A stretch of DNA of 64,000 nucleotides from Candidatus Nanosynbacter sp. TM7-074 (GTDB taxonomy: Bacteria; Patescibacteriota; Saccharimonadia; Saccharimonadales; Saccharimonadaceae), in NCBI RefSeq assembly GCF_041006295.1, contig NZ_CP158487.1, positions 653,649 to 717,648 of the forward strand. Reading direction: 5' to 3'. A program made the translations under genes and the position numbers. How positions within the stretch are numbered: position 1 is the stretch's first letter; each line of letters starts with the position of its first letter. The notes beneath the pieces were generated by a model. The model made no database searches. It was not told the DNA's origin and saw only the letters and a program-made list of their open reading frames with translations. Shown piece after piece: positions 1 to 8,172 of this stretch.

Positions 1-1
1 T

Positions 2-619
2 GGTCAAATTACTGACGATTATAAAGTTTGGTGGGGTTATGAAGATAAAAAACTATTCCAATTTGCCCGCGAAGAAGCCTCGCGCCTAGCAGCATCAGAT
101 AAACCGTTTAACTTACAAATGTTGACTGCTGACACGCATTTCACCGATGGCTATTTGGATAAAAATTGTGCTAAAAATTTCAATAATCAATACGATAACG
201 TCCACGCCTGCTCATCCAAACAAGTGGCAGAATTCGTCAAATGGGTGCAGTCTCAGCCTTTTTATAAAAATACTACAATTATAATTTCTGGCGACCACTT
301 GGGTATGCAAACATCGTACTACGATGAAAAAACCGCTGGCACCAATTATCAGCGAACAATTTATAATGCGTTTATCAATCCGGCCATTACCACCGATCGT
401 ACAAAAAACCGCCGCTTTACGACCTTTGATATGTACCCATCAACCTTGGCGGCACTAGGCGTAAAAGTTGATGGCGAACGATTGGGACTGGGCACAAATT
501 TATTCTCTAGTAAAGAAACTCTGGCCGAGCAATACGGTGGAATTGAAAATCTGAACGCCGAGCTCGCCAAACGTTCAGATTATTACGAAAAGAAGATTTT
601 TACCAAATCTGGCAATTAA
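2..619 (+). CDS. Sulfatase-fold phosphoglycerol/phosphoethanolamine transferase, C-terminal part (5' end outside window)
   Basis: The reading frame is open from the first base, so this is the C-terminal part of a longer gene; the first in-frame ATG at 119 falls inside the domain. It reads like the LtaS/MdoB (sulfatase, alkaline-phosphatase fold) group: an ADTHF strand, a TIIISGDHLGM segment matching the metal-binding D-H pair of the fold, and a late FDMYPSTLAALG helix. Family members are membrane enzymes moving phosphoglycerol or phosphoethanolamine onto surface glycans or lipids. The membrane segments expected upstream are not visible. The stop codon overlaps the end of the convergent galE in a shared TTAA. 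The family is fairly sure; the substrate is unknown. Confidence 0.8.
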   Translation, partial: GQITDDYKVWWGYEDKKLFQFAREEASRLAASDKPFNLQMLTADTHFTDGYLDKNCAKNFNNQYDNVHACSSKQVAEFVKWVQSQPFYKNTTIIISGDHLGMQTSYYDEKTAGTNYQRTIYNAFINPAITTDRTKNRRFTTFDMYPSTLAALGVKVDGERLGLGTNLFSSKETLAEQYGGIENLNAELAKRSDYYEKKIFTKSGN

Positions 620-1629
620 CTATTGTAGCCGCTCGGGTTGTTGCTCTGCCAATTCCAGGCGTCGCGGCAGGCGTCCTCAATTGTCAATTCTGCCCGCCAG
701 CCCAGTTCTGCCTCTGCCAAACTTGGATCAGCATAACACGCGGCAATGTCGCCCGGTCGGCGCGGCGTGATTTGGTATGGGACGTCCCGGCCCGACGCTG
801 CTTCAAACGCTTTCACCAATTCCAACACCGACGTACCGCGGCCAGTACCGATGTTATACACCTTATATTCATCCGGCTCACCCAGGTGCTCCAGCGCTGC
901 CACATGCGCCCGCGCTAAATCAACCACGTGAATATAATCACGCACACCCGTGCCATCTGGCGTATCATAATCATCGCCAAATACACTCAAGTGGTCACGC
1001 TTGCCGACTGCCACTTGCGATACGAACGGCAGCAAATTATTCGGAATGCCCGACGGATCTTCGCCGATACGGCCGCTCGGATGAGCCCCAACGGGATTGA
1101 AATAGCGTAGCGAGGTAAACTGCCAGCCCTGCTTGGTTGCCGCCACATCGCGCAGAATTTGCTCAATCATCAGCTTGGTTTGGCCGTACGGATTAGTCGC
1201 CGACAGCGGCATGTCCTCGGTAATCGGCAGCCGTGCCGGGTCGCCGTACACCGTTGCCGAGCTAGAAAAGACCAGTTTTTTCACGTCAAATTCCTGCATG
1301 ACATCCAGCAGCGTCAAGGTGCTTTCCAAATTGTTCTGATAATAGAGCAGCGCCTTTTCCACCGACTCGCCGACGGCTTTCAGGCCCGCAAAATGAATCG
1401 CCGCGTCAATTGCCTCAGACTTGAATAACTCCGCCAGCCGCGTCCGATCACATAGGTCAAACTCATAAAACGGCACCGACTGACCAGTAATTTCCTCAAC
1501 CCGCCGCAAACTCTCGGCAGATGAATTTGATAAATTATCAACCACCACCACGCCATGACCCGACGCCAGTAGTTCAATGATGGTGTGGCTGCCGATATAC
1601 CCAGCACCGCCGGTAACGAGAATATTCAT
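616..1629 (-). CDS. galE: UDP-glucose 4-epimerase
   Basis: A 337-residue extended SDR enzyme interconverting UDP-glucose and UDP-galactose (or the GlcNAc forms). The N-terminus carries the NAD-binding TGGAGYIGSH motif (residues 6-15). The SSSATVYG segment and the YGQTK catalytic Tyr/Lys motif follow near residue 150, with the GalE-typical RYFNPVGAHPSG and a C-terminal YADPSLAEAELGW. Length is normal. The ATG is preceded by AAAGGGG about 6 nt upstream, and a TATAAT lies further up. It probably supplies galactose-type sugars to the polysaccharide locus, although it is about 30 kb away. It could equally be a GlcNAc/GalNAc epimerase; sequence alone does not decide. Confidence 0.93.
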   Translation of the reverse strand: MNILVTGGAGYIGSHTIIELLASGHGVVVVDNLSNSSAESLRRVEEITGQSVPFYEFDLCDRTRLAELFKSEAIDAAIHFAGLKAVGESVEKALLYYQNNLESTLTLLDVMQEFDVKKLVFSSSATVYGDPARLPITEDMPLSATNPYGQTKLMIEQILRDVAATKQGWQFTSLRYFNPVGAHPSGRIGEDPSGIPNNLLPFVSQVAVGKRDHLSVFGDDYDTPDGTGVRDYIHVVDLARAHVAALEHLGEPDEYKVYNIGTGRGTSVLELVKAFEAASGRDVPYQITPRRPGDIAACYADPSLAEAELGWRAELTIEDACRDAWNWQSNNPSGYNS

Positions 1630-1704
1630 GAAGTACCCCTTTTGCTATGATTCTAATCATTATTATATCAGATACAATATTTATCAATCGGAAAGTTTTT
1701 CCAT

Positions 1705-1742
1705 TTAGCACTCTTGCACTGAGAGTGCCAATTTGCTATGAT
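1705..1742 (+). promoter_or_regulatory. CIRCE operator (HrcA site) overlapping the clpB promoter
   Basis: TTAGCACTC (1705-1713), a 9-nt spacer and GAGTGCCAA (1723-1731) match the CIRCE consensus (TTAGCACTC-N9-GAGTGCTAA) with one mismatch. An extended -10, TGC-TATGAT (1734-1742), follows, and a weak -35 (TTGCAC, 1714-1719) lies 17 nt upstream of the hexamer inside the CIRCE spacer. A bound HrcA dimer would therefore block RNA polymerase. Predicted transcription starts near 1749, leaving a leader of about 80 nt before clpB. The motif is directly visible; HrcA control is inferred from established knowledge of CIRCE, and hrcA itself is not in the window. Confidence 0.85.
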
Positions 1743-1830
1743 AATCATATCAATTATCCCCGCTCTGTCTCTTGCCGCGGCGTATCATAAATACGGACTT
1801 GGAAAAGCCCAAAAAATCAAAGGAGGATCT

Positions 1831-3975
1831 ATGCCACCAAATATGCAAGAAGAGCTTGAGCAGCCGCTGGAGAAATTCGGCACCGATATCACAGCACTCG
1901 CCAGGGAACATAAACTTGATCCGGTTATCGGGCGCGACGAGGAAATTCGTCGTACCATGCAAATCTTGAGCCGGCGCACCAAGAACAACCCGGTGCTGAT
2001 CGGTGAGCCGGGCGTCGGTAAAACCGCCATCGTTGAGGCTCTAGCGCAGCGTATCGTCAAGGGTGATGTGCCAGCGTCGCTGAAAGACAAGCGACTGATT
2101 TCCTTGGAAATTTCCAGCTTGCTGGCGGGTGCTAGCTTTCGCGGCCAATTTGAAGAACGCCTCAAAGCAATTTTGAAAGAAGTTGAAGAAGCCGCCGGTG
2201 AAATTATTTTGTTCGTTGATGAAATTCACACCATGGTCGGTGCGGGCAAAACCGAAGGCAGCATGGATGCCGGCAATATGCTCAAACCCGCCCTGGCGCG
2301 CGGTAAATTACACATGATCGGCGCGACGACGTTGGCGGAATATCGCCAGCATGTCGAAAAAGACGCTGCTCTGGAGCGGCGCTTTCAGCCAGTCTATGTC
2401 GGCGAGCCAAGTTTTGACGACACCGTGGCAATTTTGCGCGGCTTGAAAGAAAAATACGAGGTGCATCACGGCGTTAAAATCTCTGACGATGCCATCGTGG
2501 CGGCAGCGCGGTTGTCCACTCGCTATCTACCTGATCGCTTCTTGCCTGACAAGGCAGTCGATTTGCTGGATGAGGCAACCAGCGCTCTGAAGATGCAGCT
2601 CGAGAGTGTGCCAATTGCTCTCGATCGGCTGAATAATCGCCGCTTGCAGCTAGAAATTGAGGAAGCCGCGCTGAAAAAAGACAAATCCGACCACGCCAAA
2701 GCCCGCACAGAGGAAATCAAGCAGCAAATCGCCGACCTTCGGGCTCAGGCCGAGGTGATTGACAATAAATGGCAGCACGAAAAGGATATCCTCCAGACCG
2801 TCAATACCGCTACCGAAAAAATGGATAGTCTGCGCTCACAGCTGGAAATCGCCGAACGCGACGCGGATCTGGCCACCGCCAGCCGCATCAAATACGGCGA
2901 CTTGCCAGAACTGGAGAAAAAGCTGGCTAGCGCCCGCCAAGAACTGGCGGCCATTCCGCCGGCTGACCGTTTGCTACGCGAGGAGGTGACCCCTGATGAC
3001 ATCGCCAGCGTGGTGGCTCGCTGGACGGGTATCCCCGTGGAGCGGCTGATTGAGACTGAATCCAGCAAATTAACCAAATTAGAGGAAAATATCAGCACCC
3101 AAGTAATTGGCCAAGACAAAGCCATCGCCGCGGTAGCCAGTGCCATCCGCCGTTCACGCGCAGGCCTCAGTGATACCAACCGACCAATCGGCTCCTTCCT
3201 CTTTCTCGGCCCGACTGGGGTCGGCAAAACAGAGGTAGCCCGCAGCCTGTGCCGCGAATTATTCGACGACGAACATGCCATGATCCGCATCGATATGAGC
3301 GAGTACATGGAGCGCCACGCCGTGGCCCGGCTGATTGGCTCGCCGCCAGGTTATGTTGGCTATGACCAAGGCGGCCAACTCACCGAAGCGGTCCGCCGCC
3401 GCCCCTACAGCGTGGTACTATTTGACGAAATTGAGAAGGCCCATGCCGACGTCTTCAACGTGTTCCTCCAGGTGCTGGATGACGGCCGCCTGACCGATGG
3501 CCAGGGACGAACAGTCGATTTTTCTAACACGGTCATCATCATGACCAGCAATGTCGGCTCGCAGACAATCATGGATTTTTATGGCGACGATTTGTCGGCA
3601 CTGGATAATCAAATGCTTGACGTCCTCAGACAACATTTCCGCCCAGAGTTCCTCAACCGCATCGACGATATCGTGATTTTTGACCGCATTCGACCAGAGG
3701 CCATGCGGGCAATTGTCGATGTCCAGCTGAAACGCGTCGCCCGCCAAGTCAAAGACAGCCGCGACATTACGCTGAAGTTTGACGAGAGCGTCCAAGACAT
3801 GCTGGCCCGCGATGGCTACGACCCAGCCTTTGGCGCTCGGCCGCTCAAGCGCTTGGTGCAAAAACGGGTGCTTGACCCGCTGGCGCTGGAACTGATTGAC
3901 GGACGAATTCATGATGGAGAGACTGTAAGAGTTGACGTTGTTGATAGTCGAATCACTTTTACAAATAGCGTATAA
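1831..3975 (+). CDS. clpB: ClpB-type AAA+ disaggregase lacking the N-terminal domain
   Basis: Hsp100 ATPase that, with DnaK, extracts polypeptides from aggregates. The start at 1831 is chosen because AAAGGAGG lies just upstream; the open frame extends further up, but through the promoter. The 714-residue product has AAA-1 with Walker A GEPGVGKT (59-66) and Walker [11 protein letters not shown] coiled-coil M-domain (roughly 280-400, including the ClpB-like DLPELEKKL) follows, then AAA-2 with GPTGVGKT and [11 protein letters not shown], and a C-terminal D2-small domain. No ClpP-docking IGF/IGL loop was noticed, which favours ClpB over ClpC/ClpA. The roughly 140-residue N domain of normal ClpB is missing, as in the short ClpB isoform. 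Confidence 0.92.
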   Translation: MPPNMQEELEQPLEKFGTDITALAREHKLDPVIGRDEEIRRTMQILSRRTKNNPVLIGEPGVGKTAIVEALAQRIVKGDVPASLKDKRLISLEISSLLAGASFRGQFEERLKAILKEVEEAAGEIILFVDEIHTMVGAGKTEGSMDAGNMLKPALARGKLHMIGATTLAEYRQHVEKDAALERRFQPVYVGEPSFDDTVAILRGLKEKYEVHHGVKISDDAIVAAARLSTRYLPDRFLPDKAVDLLDEATSALKMQLESVPIALDRLNNRRLQLEIEEAALKKDKSDHAKARTEEIKQQIADLRAQAEVIDNKWQHEKDILQTVNTATEKMDSLRSQLEIAERDADLATASRIKYGDLPELEKKLASARQELAAIPPADRLLREEVTPDDIASVVARWTGIPVERLIETESSKLTKLEENISTQVIGQDKAIAAVASAIRRSRAGLSDTNRPIGSFLFLGPTGVGKTEVARSLCRELFDDEHAMIRIDMSEYMERHAVARLIGSPPGYVGYDQGGQLTEAVRRRPYSVVLFDEIEKAHADVFNVFLQVLDDGRLTDGQGRTVDFSNTVIIMTSNVGSQTIMDFYGDDLSALDNQMLDVLRQHFRPEFLNRIDDIVIFDRIRPEAMRAIVDVQLKRVARQVKDSRDITLKFDESVQDMLARDGYDPAFGARPLKRLVQKRVLDPLALELIDGRIHDGETVRVDVVDSRITFTNSV

Positions 3976-3976
3976 T
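3971..3976 (+). promoter_or_regulatory. -10 hexamer of a leaderless promoter overlapping the clpB stop
   Basis: TATAAT at 3971-3976 overlaps the clpB stop codon (TAA 3973-3975). It stands 7 nt before the ATG of the next gene, which has no Shine-Dalgarno sequence. This spacing would put the transcription start at or next to the ATG. Confidence 0.6.
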
Positions 3977-3983
3977 AATATAC

Positions 3984-4586
3984 ATGGATCAACTCCACTA
4001 CAAGCAGGAACAGATTAAATCGGCATCTTTTGGGATTGGCAGACTACTTCTTATACCCCAGTATTTGCTACTAGCAACTACCACCTCGCTGATCTTTGCG
4101 CTGGTAATTTTCTTTGCTATTAACGCTAATTTTTACGGACCGCTCATGATGTCGCAACTACCGTTTTTAGATAAAATAGCCTTGCTAGGCACTATGCTAT
4201 CCGACGTCTTCACGCAGGGTTTTACTTCAATAAACGGCGCCTTACTAATCGTTGTCTCAGTCCTTCAAGGAATATCAATTGCTGCTGTAATTTTTACGGC
4301 AAAAAAGAATAAAGTTGAGGAAAAAACCGTTACCCGCCAAGTCGGACTCAGCGGTATTGCGTCAGTTGCTGCCGCCATCGGTCTGGGCTGCGTCCCCTGT
4401 GGCACGTCCATTATTCTGCCAATTGTTGCAATATTTTTTTCGGGAGCTGCCGCAGCTACCGCCGCCAATATTGCTAGTACGATAGTTCTAATACTGGCTC
4501 TGTTGCTCAGCATATTCTCATTATATAAATCTGGAAAAATTGTTTTTATGTACACAGAATTAGCTAAACAGGAGAAAGAGTCATGA
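3984..4586 (+). CDS. Multi-pass membrane protein with an intramembrane CVPC motif
   Basis: Unrecognised 200-residue protein with about four or five hydrophobic segments (roughly 26-48, 64-78, 84-105, 122-155, 160-182). Its striking feature is GLGCVPCGTS, with Cys136 and Cys139 inside or at the edge of a membrane helix, and no other cysteines. The stop codon overlaps the start of a DsbA-like gene (ATGA), so the two are translationally coupled. By context it may pass electrons to or from the DsbA-like protein, a role played by DsbB, VKOR or CcdA elsewhere. No sequence motif of those families was identified, so the function is inference only. Confidence 0.75.
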   Translation: MDQLHYKQEQIKSASFGIGRLLLIPQYLLLATTTSLIFALVIFFAINANFYGPLMMSQLPFLDKIALLGTMLSDVFTQGFTSINGALLIVVSVLQGISIAAVIFTAKKNKVEEKTVTRQVGLSGIASVAAAIGLGCVPCGTSIILPIVAIFFSGAAAATAANIASTIVLILALLLSIFSLYKSGKIVFMYTELAKQEKES

Positions 4587-5299
4587 ATCATCAACAAGAA
4601 CGCGGTATTGCCCCAATTTGGATAATCTTATCAATTATCATAGCAGGGATAGTTGCGCTATTTATCTATGGCGTTGTCAACCGTCCACCAAATCGCCATA
4701 TTGGCGACGGCAAAGCATGGAATGAAAAAATGTCACAAGGCTCTGCTGATGCGAAGAACATATTTGTCGACTACACTGACTATTTCTGCTCATTCTGCGC
4801 CGAAGTTGAAGCAACCACCAACGCTGATTTCTTCAAAAATGAGTACATTAAATCAGGCAAGGTTCGCTACGAACACCGCGTAGTTACCCTCTTAAAGGAA
4901 GTTACTAACAATACAGAAACTGGCGCTCACGCAGCATTTTGTGCCGCCGACCAGGACAAATATTGGCAATATACGCACGATATTGTTCCTCGCATTAAGC
5001 GTGATTACTTCGATAAAGGAATTGGCGTAAAAAACGTTGCTGTGCCACAAAAAGTTCCAACATTACCACTAGAATACTTCCTTACTTCTGCTAAAAATAT
5101 TGGTTTAGATGAAACTAAATTCTCTGACTGCATGACTAAAAAGCCGCACCAAAAAGAGATTGATGACAATACCCAAAAGGCTCTTTCTCTTGGTGTAAGT
5201 GGCTTGCCTTACATGGTTATCAATGACTATCAAACCAGCGGTTTTGGTGGCGGCGAGAATGGATTAAGGGCAATTTTGAAAGCTGGCGGTGTTAAATAA
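4583..5299 (+). CDS. Membrane-anchored DsbA-family thiol-disulfide oxidoreductase
   Basis: 238-residue extracytoplasmic thioredoxin-fold protein. One N-terminal anchor helix spans residues 10-32. A DsbA/DSBA-like domain follows, with active site CSFC (69-72) in the context DYTDYFCSFC and the cis-proline loop GLPYMVIN (Pro209). Two further cysteines (Cys120, Cys183) flank the helical insert. The layout resembles BdbD and Mycobacterium-type secreted DsbA proteins that oxidise folding exported proteins. AGGAG precedes the ATG, which overlaps the stop of the upstream CVPC membrane protein, so a functional pair is likely. The direction (oxidase or isomerase) cannot be read from the sequence. Confidence 0.9.
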   Translation: MNHQQERGIAPIWIILSIIIAGIVALFIYGVVNRPPNRHIGDGKAWNEKMSQGSADAKNIFVDYTDYFCSFCAEVEATTNADFFKNEYIKSGKVRYEHRVVTLLKEVTNNTETGAHAAFCAADQDKYWQYTHDIVPRIKRDYFDKGIGVKNVAVPQKVPTLPLEYFLTSAKNIGLDETKFSDCMTKKPHQKEIDDNTQKALSLGVSGLPYMVINDYQTSGFGGGENGLRAILKAGGVK

Positions 5300-5305
5300 T
5301 TAGCA

Positions 5306-6187
5306 CTATTTCAGTTGACTCATAAATCCACGTAGTTGAGATAAAGCCCGCTCTATTCTCTCACCCGTCCAGTATTTATCCGGCGTAATATTATCGTCGC
5401 CAGTGGACTCCTCTTTGTAGCGACCGATGATTTTACCGTTCTTGACAATCGATACATCTGGCACAAATATCCGCGGCTTATTATTGTCATCTTTGTCCAA
5501 GTATGGCTCTAATTTCTTGACCAGCTTCTGATAGACTTCGCTGTTGCTAGCGCGGGCATCGCGGATGTTCAAATAGTATATTTTATCAATACTTTCAGCC
5601 CGAGCTGCCTGATCGACATATTCGCTCAAACGCTGGCACCACGGACACTGCGGAAAACCCAAAAAAACCACACCGCTGCCGTTATCAAAGATATCGAGGA
5701 CTTCTTTATCGCTAGCATAAACGAAGCGATTATTCGCCGCCACTCGCGGATATTCTGACTTGAATTTGGCGGCTTCGGACATGATCTGAGATTGGTTTCT
5801 TGTGTTTTTTATATTACGATTATGTTTTGTCCAATACGATAGCCCAAACAGACCACCAATTAGTGTAACCAAGACAATGGCTAAAATTATTTTCTGTTTT
5901 CTGTTCATGGTAATTCTATAATATCGAACTGAATCATAGTTTTCCATACCCCACCGCATATGAATTAGCCGAAAAGCCACCAAAGTCATAGATGCAATGA
6001 CAAACATCTCTATCATGACACCAGTGAACATCGTAGAATCACCGTAACAAACTATTACAAACCCGATAAATATCGCTCCTATGCCTAAGAATGTATCGCG
6101 CCACGACATAAATGATTTTATTTTCAACGCCCCAAAACAAGCTAAAAGTAAGGATACCAGCACTATCATCACCCTTAGCTCGCTCAT
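5306..6187 (-). CDS. Membrane protein with C-terminal thioredoxin-like domain (CPWC)
   Basis: 293 residues: about three hydrophobic segments in residues 5-75, another at 99-118, then an extracytoplasmic thioredoxin-like domain with FLGFPQCPWC (active-site Cys181 and Cys184) and a late IFVPDVSIVKNGKIIGRY strand. Only 6 nt separate it from the ABC permease upstream, so it is probably co-transcribed with the exporter. An internal ATG at 5908 would give a classic signal-anchored thioredoxin of about 200 residues. That ATG has a TATTAT 9 nt upstream, so the N-terminal membrane part may be a separate or dispensable unit. It ends with TAG, backed by a TAA two codons later. Confidence 0.75.
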   Translation of the reverse strand: MSELRVMIVLVSLLLACFGALKIKSFMSWRDTFLGIGAIFIGFVIVCYGDSTMFTGVMIEMFVIASMTLVAFRLIHMRWGMENYDSVRYYRITMNRKQKIILAIVLVTLIGGLFGLSYWTKHNRNIKNTRNQSQIMSEAAKFKSEYPRVAANNRFVYASDKEVLDIFDNGSGVVFLGFPQCPWCQRLSEYVDQAARAESIDKIYYLNIRDARASNSEVYQKLVKKLEPYLDKDDNNKPRIFVPDVSIVKNGKIIGRYKEESTGDDNITPDKYWTGERIERALSQLRGFMSQLK

Positions 6188-6193
6188 ACCAAG

Positions 6194-7312
6194 CTATTCC
6201 CACCTAAACAGCTTAATCGCCGCGATATAAATAACGACAACCCAAGCAGCAACGGCGCCGATTTGCGGCAGGACTTCGATGAGACTAGCTTGCTCGGTCA
6301 TAATAAGGCGGAAGCCATCCACAACTGGCGTCATTGGAATAAATTGCGTCACGCCGCGCAACCATTCTGGAAAGAGGAATGCTGGAAAGAATGCTCCAGA
6401 CAGAAACATCATCGGGAAAGAAATCAAATTAGATAGAGGGGCTGATTGATTTTCATTCTTCGCCCAACCGCCGATTAATAACCCTAAGCCCACCATCATC
6501 ATCGCCGAAATCACTGACATCAATGAGAACAGCAGCCAATCGCCGCGCATATTGAAATGGAACAGCAGCGTGCCGACAACGATCATCATGATCAAACTGA
6601 GCAGCGAGATAATCGTATAGTGAATCGCCATGGAGATGATCAGCTGGCCCGAGGTAAACGGCGCCGCACGCAGACGGCGGTACGAGCCGCGCTGCTTTTC
6701 AGCCGGCATTTGGTTCGCCAAACCAAAGATGCCCATGCTCATCAAGCTAAACGCCAGCAGCCCGGTAAAGGTATAATCAAACGACTTCAGCTGCTCGTCG
6801 CCAACAGCTTTACCCATAGCCTTGAGCGGCGCTTCTGGCTGGCCCAGGTGCTTATTTATTTCATTGGCAATTTGGTTCATCACCGCTGTCAGAGCGCTAC
6901 CAGTTTGCTCGGAACCTTTAGCATACAGCACGTTAATTGTGCCGGTCGGGCGAGCATCCTTGCCCTCACCCTTCACTTCGCCAAAATCACTTGGCAGTTC
7001 AATGATGCTGTTCAGCTCCGAACGCTTCATCTTCTCGCGAGCCTCGTCCATATCCTTGACGTCTTTAATTTTAAGAATCGAGTCTTTGGCATTGTCTTTG
7101 GCGCCTTTGACGAAGTTTTTAGCAAATTCCGTCTGCGAATTATTGATAATCGCGATGTCAAAGCTGGTCGATTGATTATTAAAAATCGAACCGAATACCA
7201 ACAAGAAGATGAGCGGAAACAGGAAGGTAAAGAACAGCGACATTTTATCGCGGACGAAACGTTTTTGCTGGGCGCGTACTTGCCCGAATACACCAGTCCA
7301 ATATTTTTTCAT
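6194..7312 (-). CDS. ABC-2 type exporter permease
   Basis: 372-residue ABC-2 membrane subunit. It has an N-terminal helix (SLFFTFLFPLIFLLVFGSIF), a large soluble extracytoplasmic segment (roughly 50-185), then five hydrophobic helices, with the signature PMMFLSGAFFPAFLFPEWLRG near the C-terminus. This topology is that of YhgE/DrrB-like drug or lipid exporters. It sits 1 nt downstream of its ATPase and shares the operon with the CPWC protein. The substrate cannot be told. It ends with TAG. Confidence 0.88.
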   Translation of the reverse strand: MKKYWTGVFGQVRAQQKRFVRDKMSLFFTFLFPLIFLLVFGSIFNNQSTSFDIAIINNSQTEFAKNFVKGAKDNAKDSILKIKDVKDMDEAREKMKRSELNSIIELPSDFGEVKGEGKDARPTGTINVLYAKGSEQTGSALTAVMNQIANEINKHLGQPEAPLKAMGKAVGDEQLKSFDYTFTGLLAFSLMSMGIFGLANQMPAEKQRGSYRRLRAAPFTSGQLIISMAIHYTIISLLSLIMMIVVGTLLFHFNMRGDWLLFSLMSVISAMMMVGLGLLIGGWAKNENQSAPLSNLISFPMMFLSGAFFPAFLFPEWLRGVTQFIPMTPVVDGFRLIMTEQASLIEVLPQIGAVAAWVVVIYIAAIKLFRWE

Positions 7313-7313
7313 A

Positions 7314-8078
7314 CTAATCCCGAATCGCCTTTCCTGTTAAGTCAATAAATACGTCCTCCAAATTGGCCTGCTCGACAACTTGCTTTTTCTTGAAACCGCG
7401 CGCCAGTAGTTGCTGGATCAGATTATGCGGCGTATCAATGGTGATGATTTTACCATTATCCATAATCGCCAGGCGGTCGCACAGCAGTTCAGCCTCGTCC
7501 ATATAATGCGTGGTTAGCACGATAGTAATACCTTCGTCGCGAATCTCTTTGATCAAATCCCAGAGATTACGGCGAGCCTGCGGGTCGAGGCCGGTGGTCG
7601 GCTCGTCAAGGAATAGAACCGTCGGGTTATTGACCAGCGTCGAAGCAATGGCGAAGCGCTGCTTTTGCCCGCCTGAGAGCTGCTCGACATAGCTTTTAGC
7701 TTTGTCGGTCAATTGCACCTTGGCTAGCAGCGCGTCAGCGTCAACCGTCTGTCCGTACAAGCTGGCAAACATTTTCAGTTGTTCGCGCAAGGTCAGCTTG
7801 TCGTAAAACATCGTCGATTGCAGCTGGATACCAATGATGTTTTTAATGTGCTTCGGCTGCTTAGCAACATCTATTCCGTCGATAGTCACCGTACCGCCAT
7901 CAATCGGCCGGAGTGCCTCCAGCATCTCTAGCGTCGTCGTCTTACCGGCGCCGTTGGGGCCGAGGATACCGAAGATCTCGCCTTTCTTGACCTCAAATGA
8001 TATGCCATCAACTACATTCTTGCCATCATAAGTTTTAACAAGTTGGTCAACCGTTATGATAGGCTTAAGATTCGCCAT
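7314..8078 (-). CDS. ABC transporter ATP-binding protein (DrrA/CcmA-like)
   Basis: 254-residue nucleotide-binding subunit with Walker A GPNGAGKTT, ABC signature LSGGQKQR, Walker B VLFLDEPTTGLDP and the switch histidine in IVLTTHYMDEAE. The C-terminal tail (ARGFKKKQVVEQANLEDVFIDLTGK) is the one common to DrrA-type drug-export ATPases. AGGAA stands upstream of the ATG. It is the first gene of the ATPase-permease-thioredoxin operon, and its promoter region (8079-8172) is shared divergently with the deacetylase gene. Confidence 0.93.
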   Translation of the reverse strand: MANLKPIITVDQLVKTYDGKNVVDGISFEVKKGEIFGILGPNGAGKTTTLEMLEALRPIDGGTVTIDGIDVAKQPKHIKNIIGIQLQSTMFYDKLTLREQLKMFASLYGQTVDADALLAKVQLTDKAKSYVEQLSGGQKQRFAIASTLVNNPTVLFLDEPTTGLDPQARRNLWDLIKEIRDEGITIVLTTHYMDEAELLCDRLAIMDNGKIITIDTPHNLIQQLLARGFKKKQVVEQANLEDVFIDLTGKAIRD

Positions 8079-8157
8079 TATAAATTCCTTTCCTTATATC
8101 AGTTTAAGTAATTTTGCCAACTAACCTTGCTATAGTTAATTGTAACAAAACTAATGC

Positions 8158-8163
8158 TATACT
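8158..8163 (+). promoter_or_regulatory. Extended -10 promoter upstream of the polysaccharide deacetylase
   Basis: TGC-TATACT (8155-8163) ends 9 nt before the ATG at 8173. The predicted transcript would have a leader of only a few nucleotides. Confidence 0.6.
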
Positions 8164-8172
8164 TAATATAGT

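Noticed and set aside
1738..1830. Longer ClpB start at 1738
   Set aside because: The extension overlaps the promoter itself, while ATG 1831 has an AAAGGAGG just upstream.
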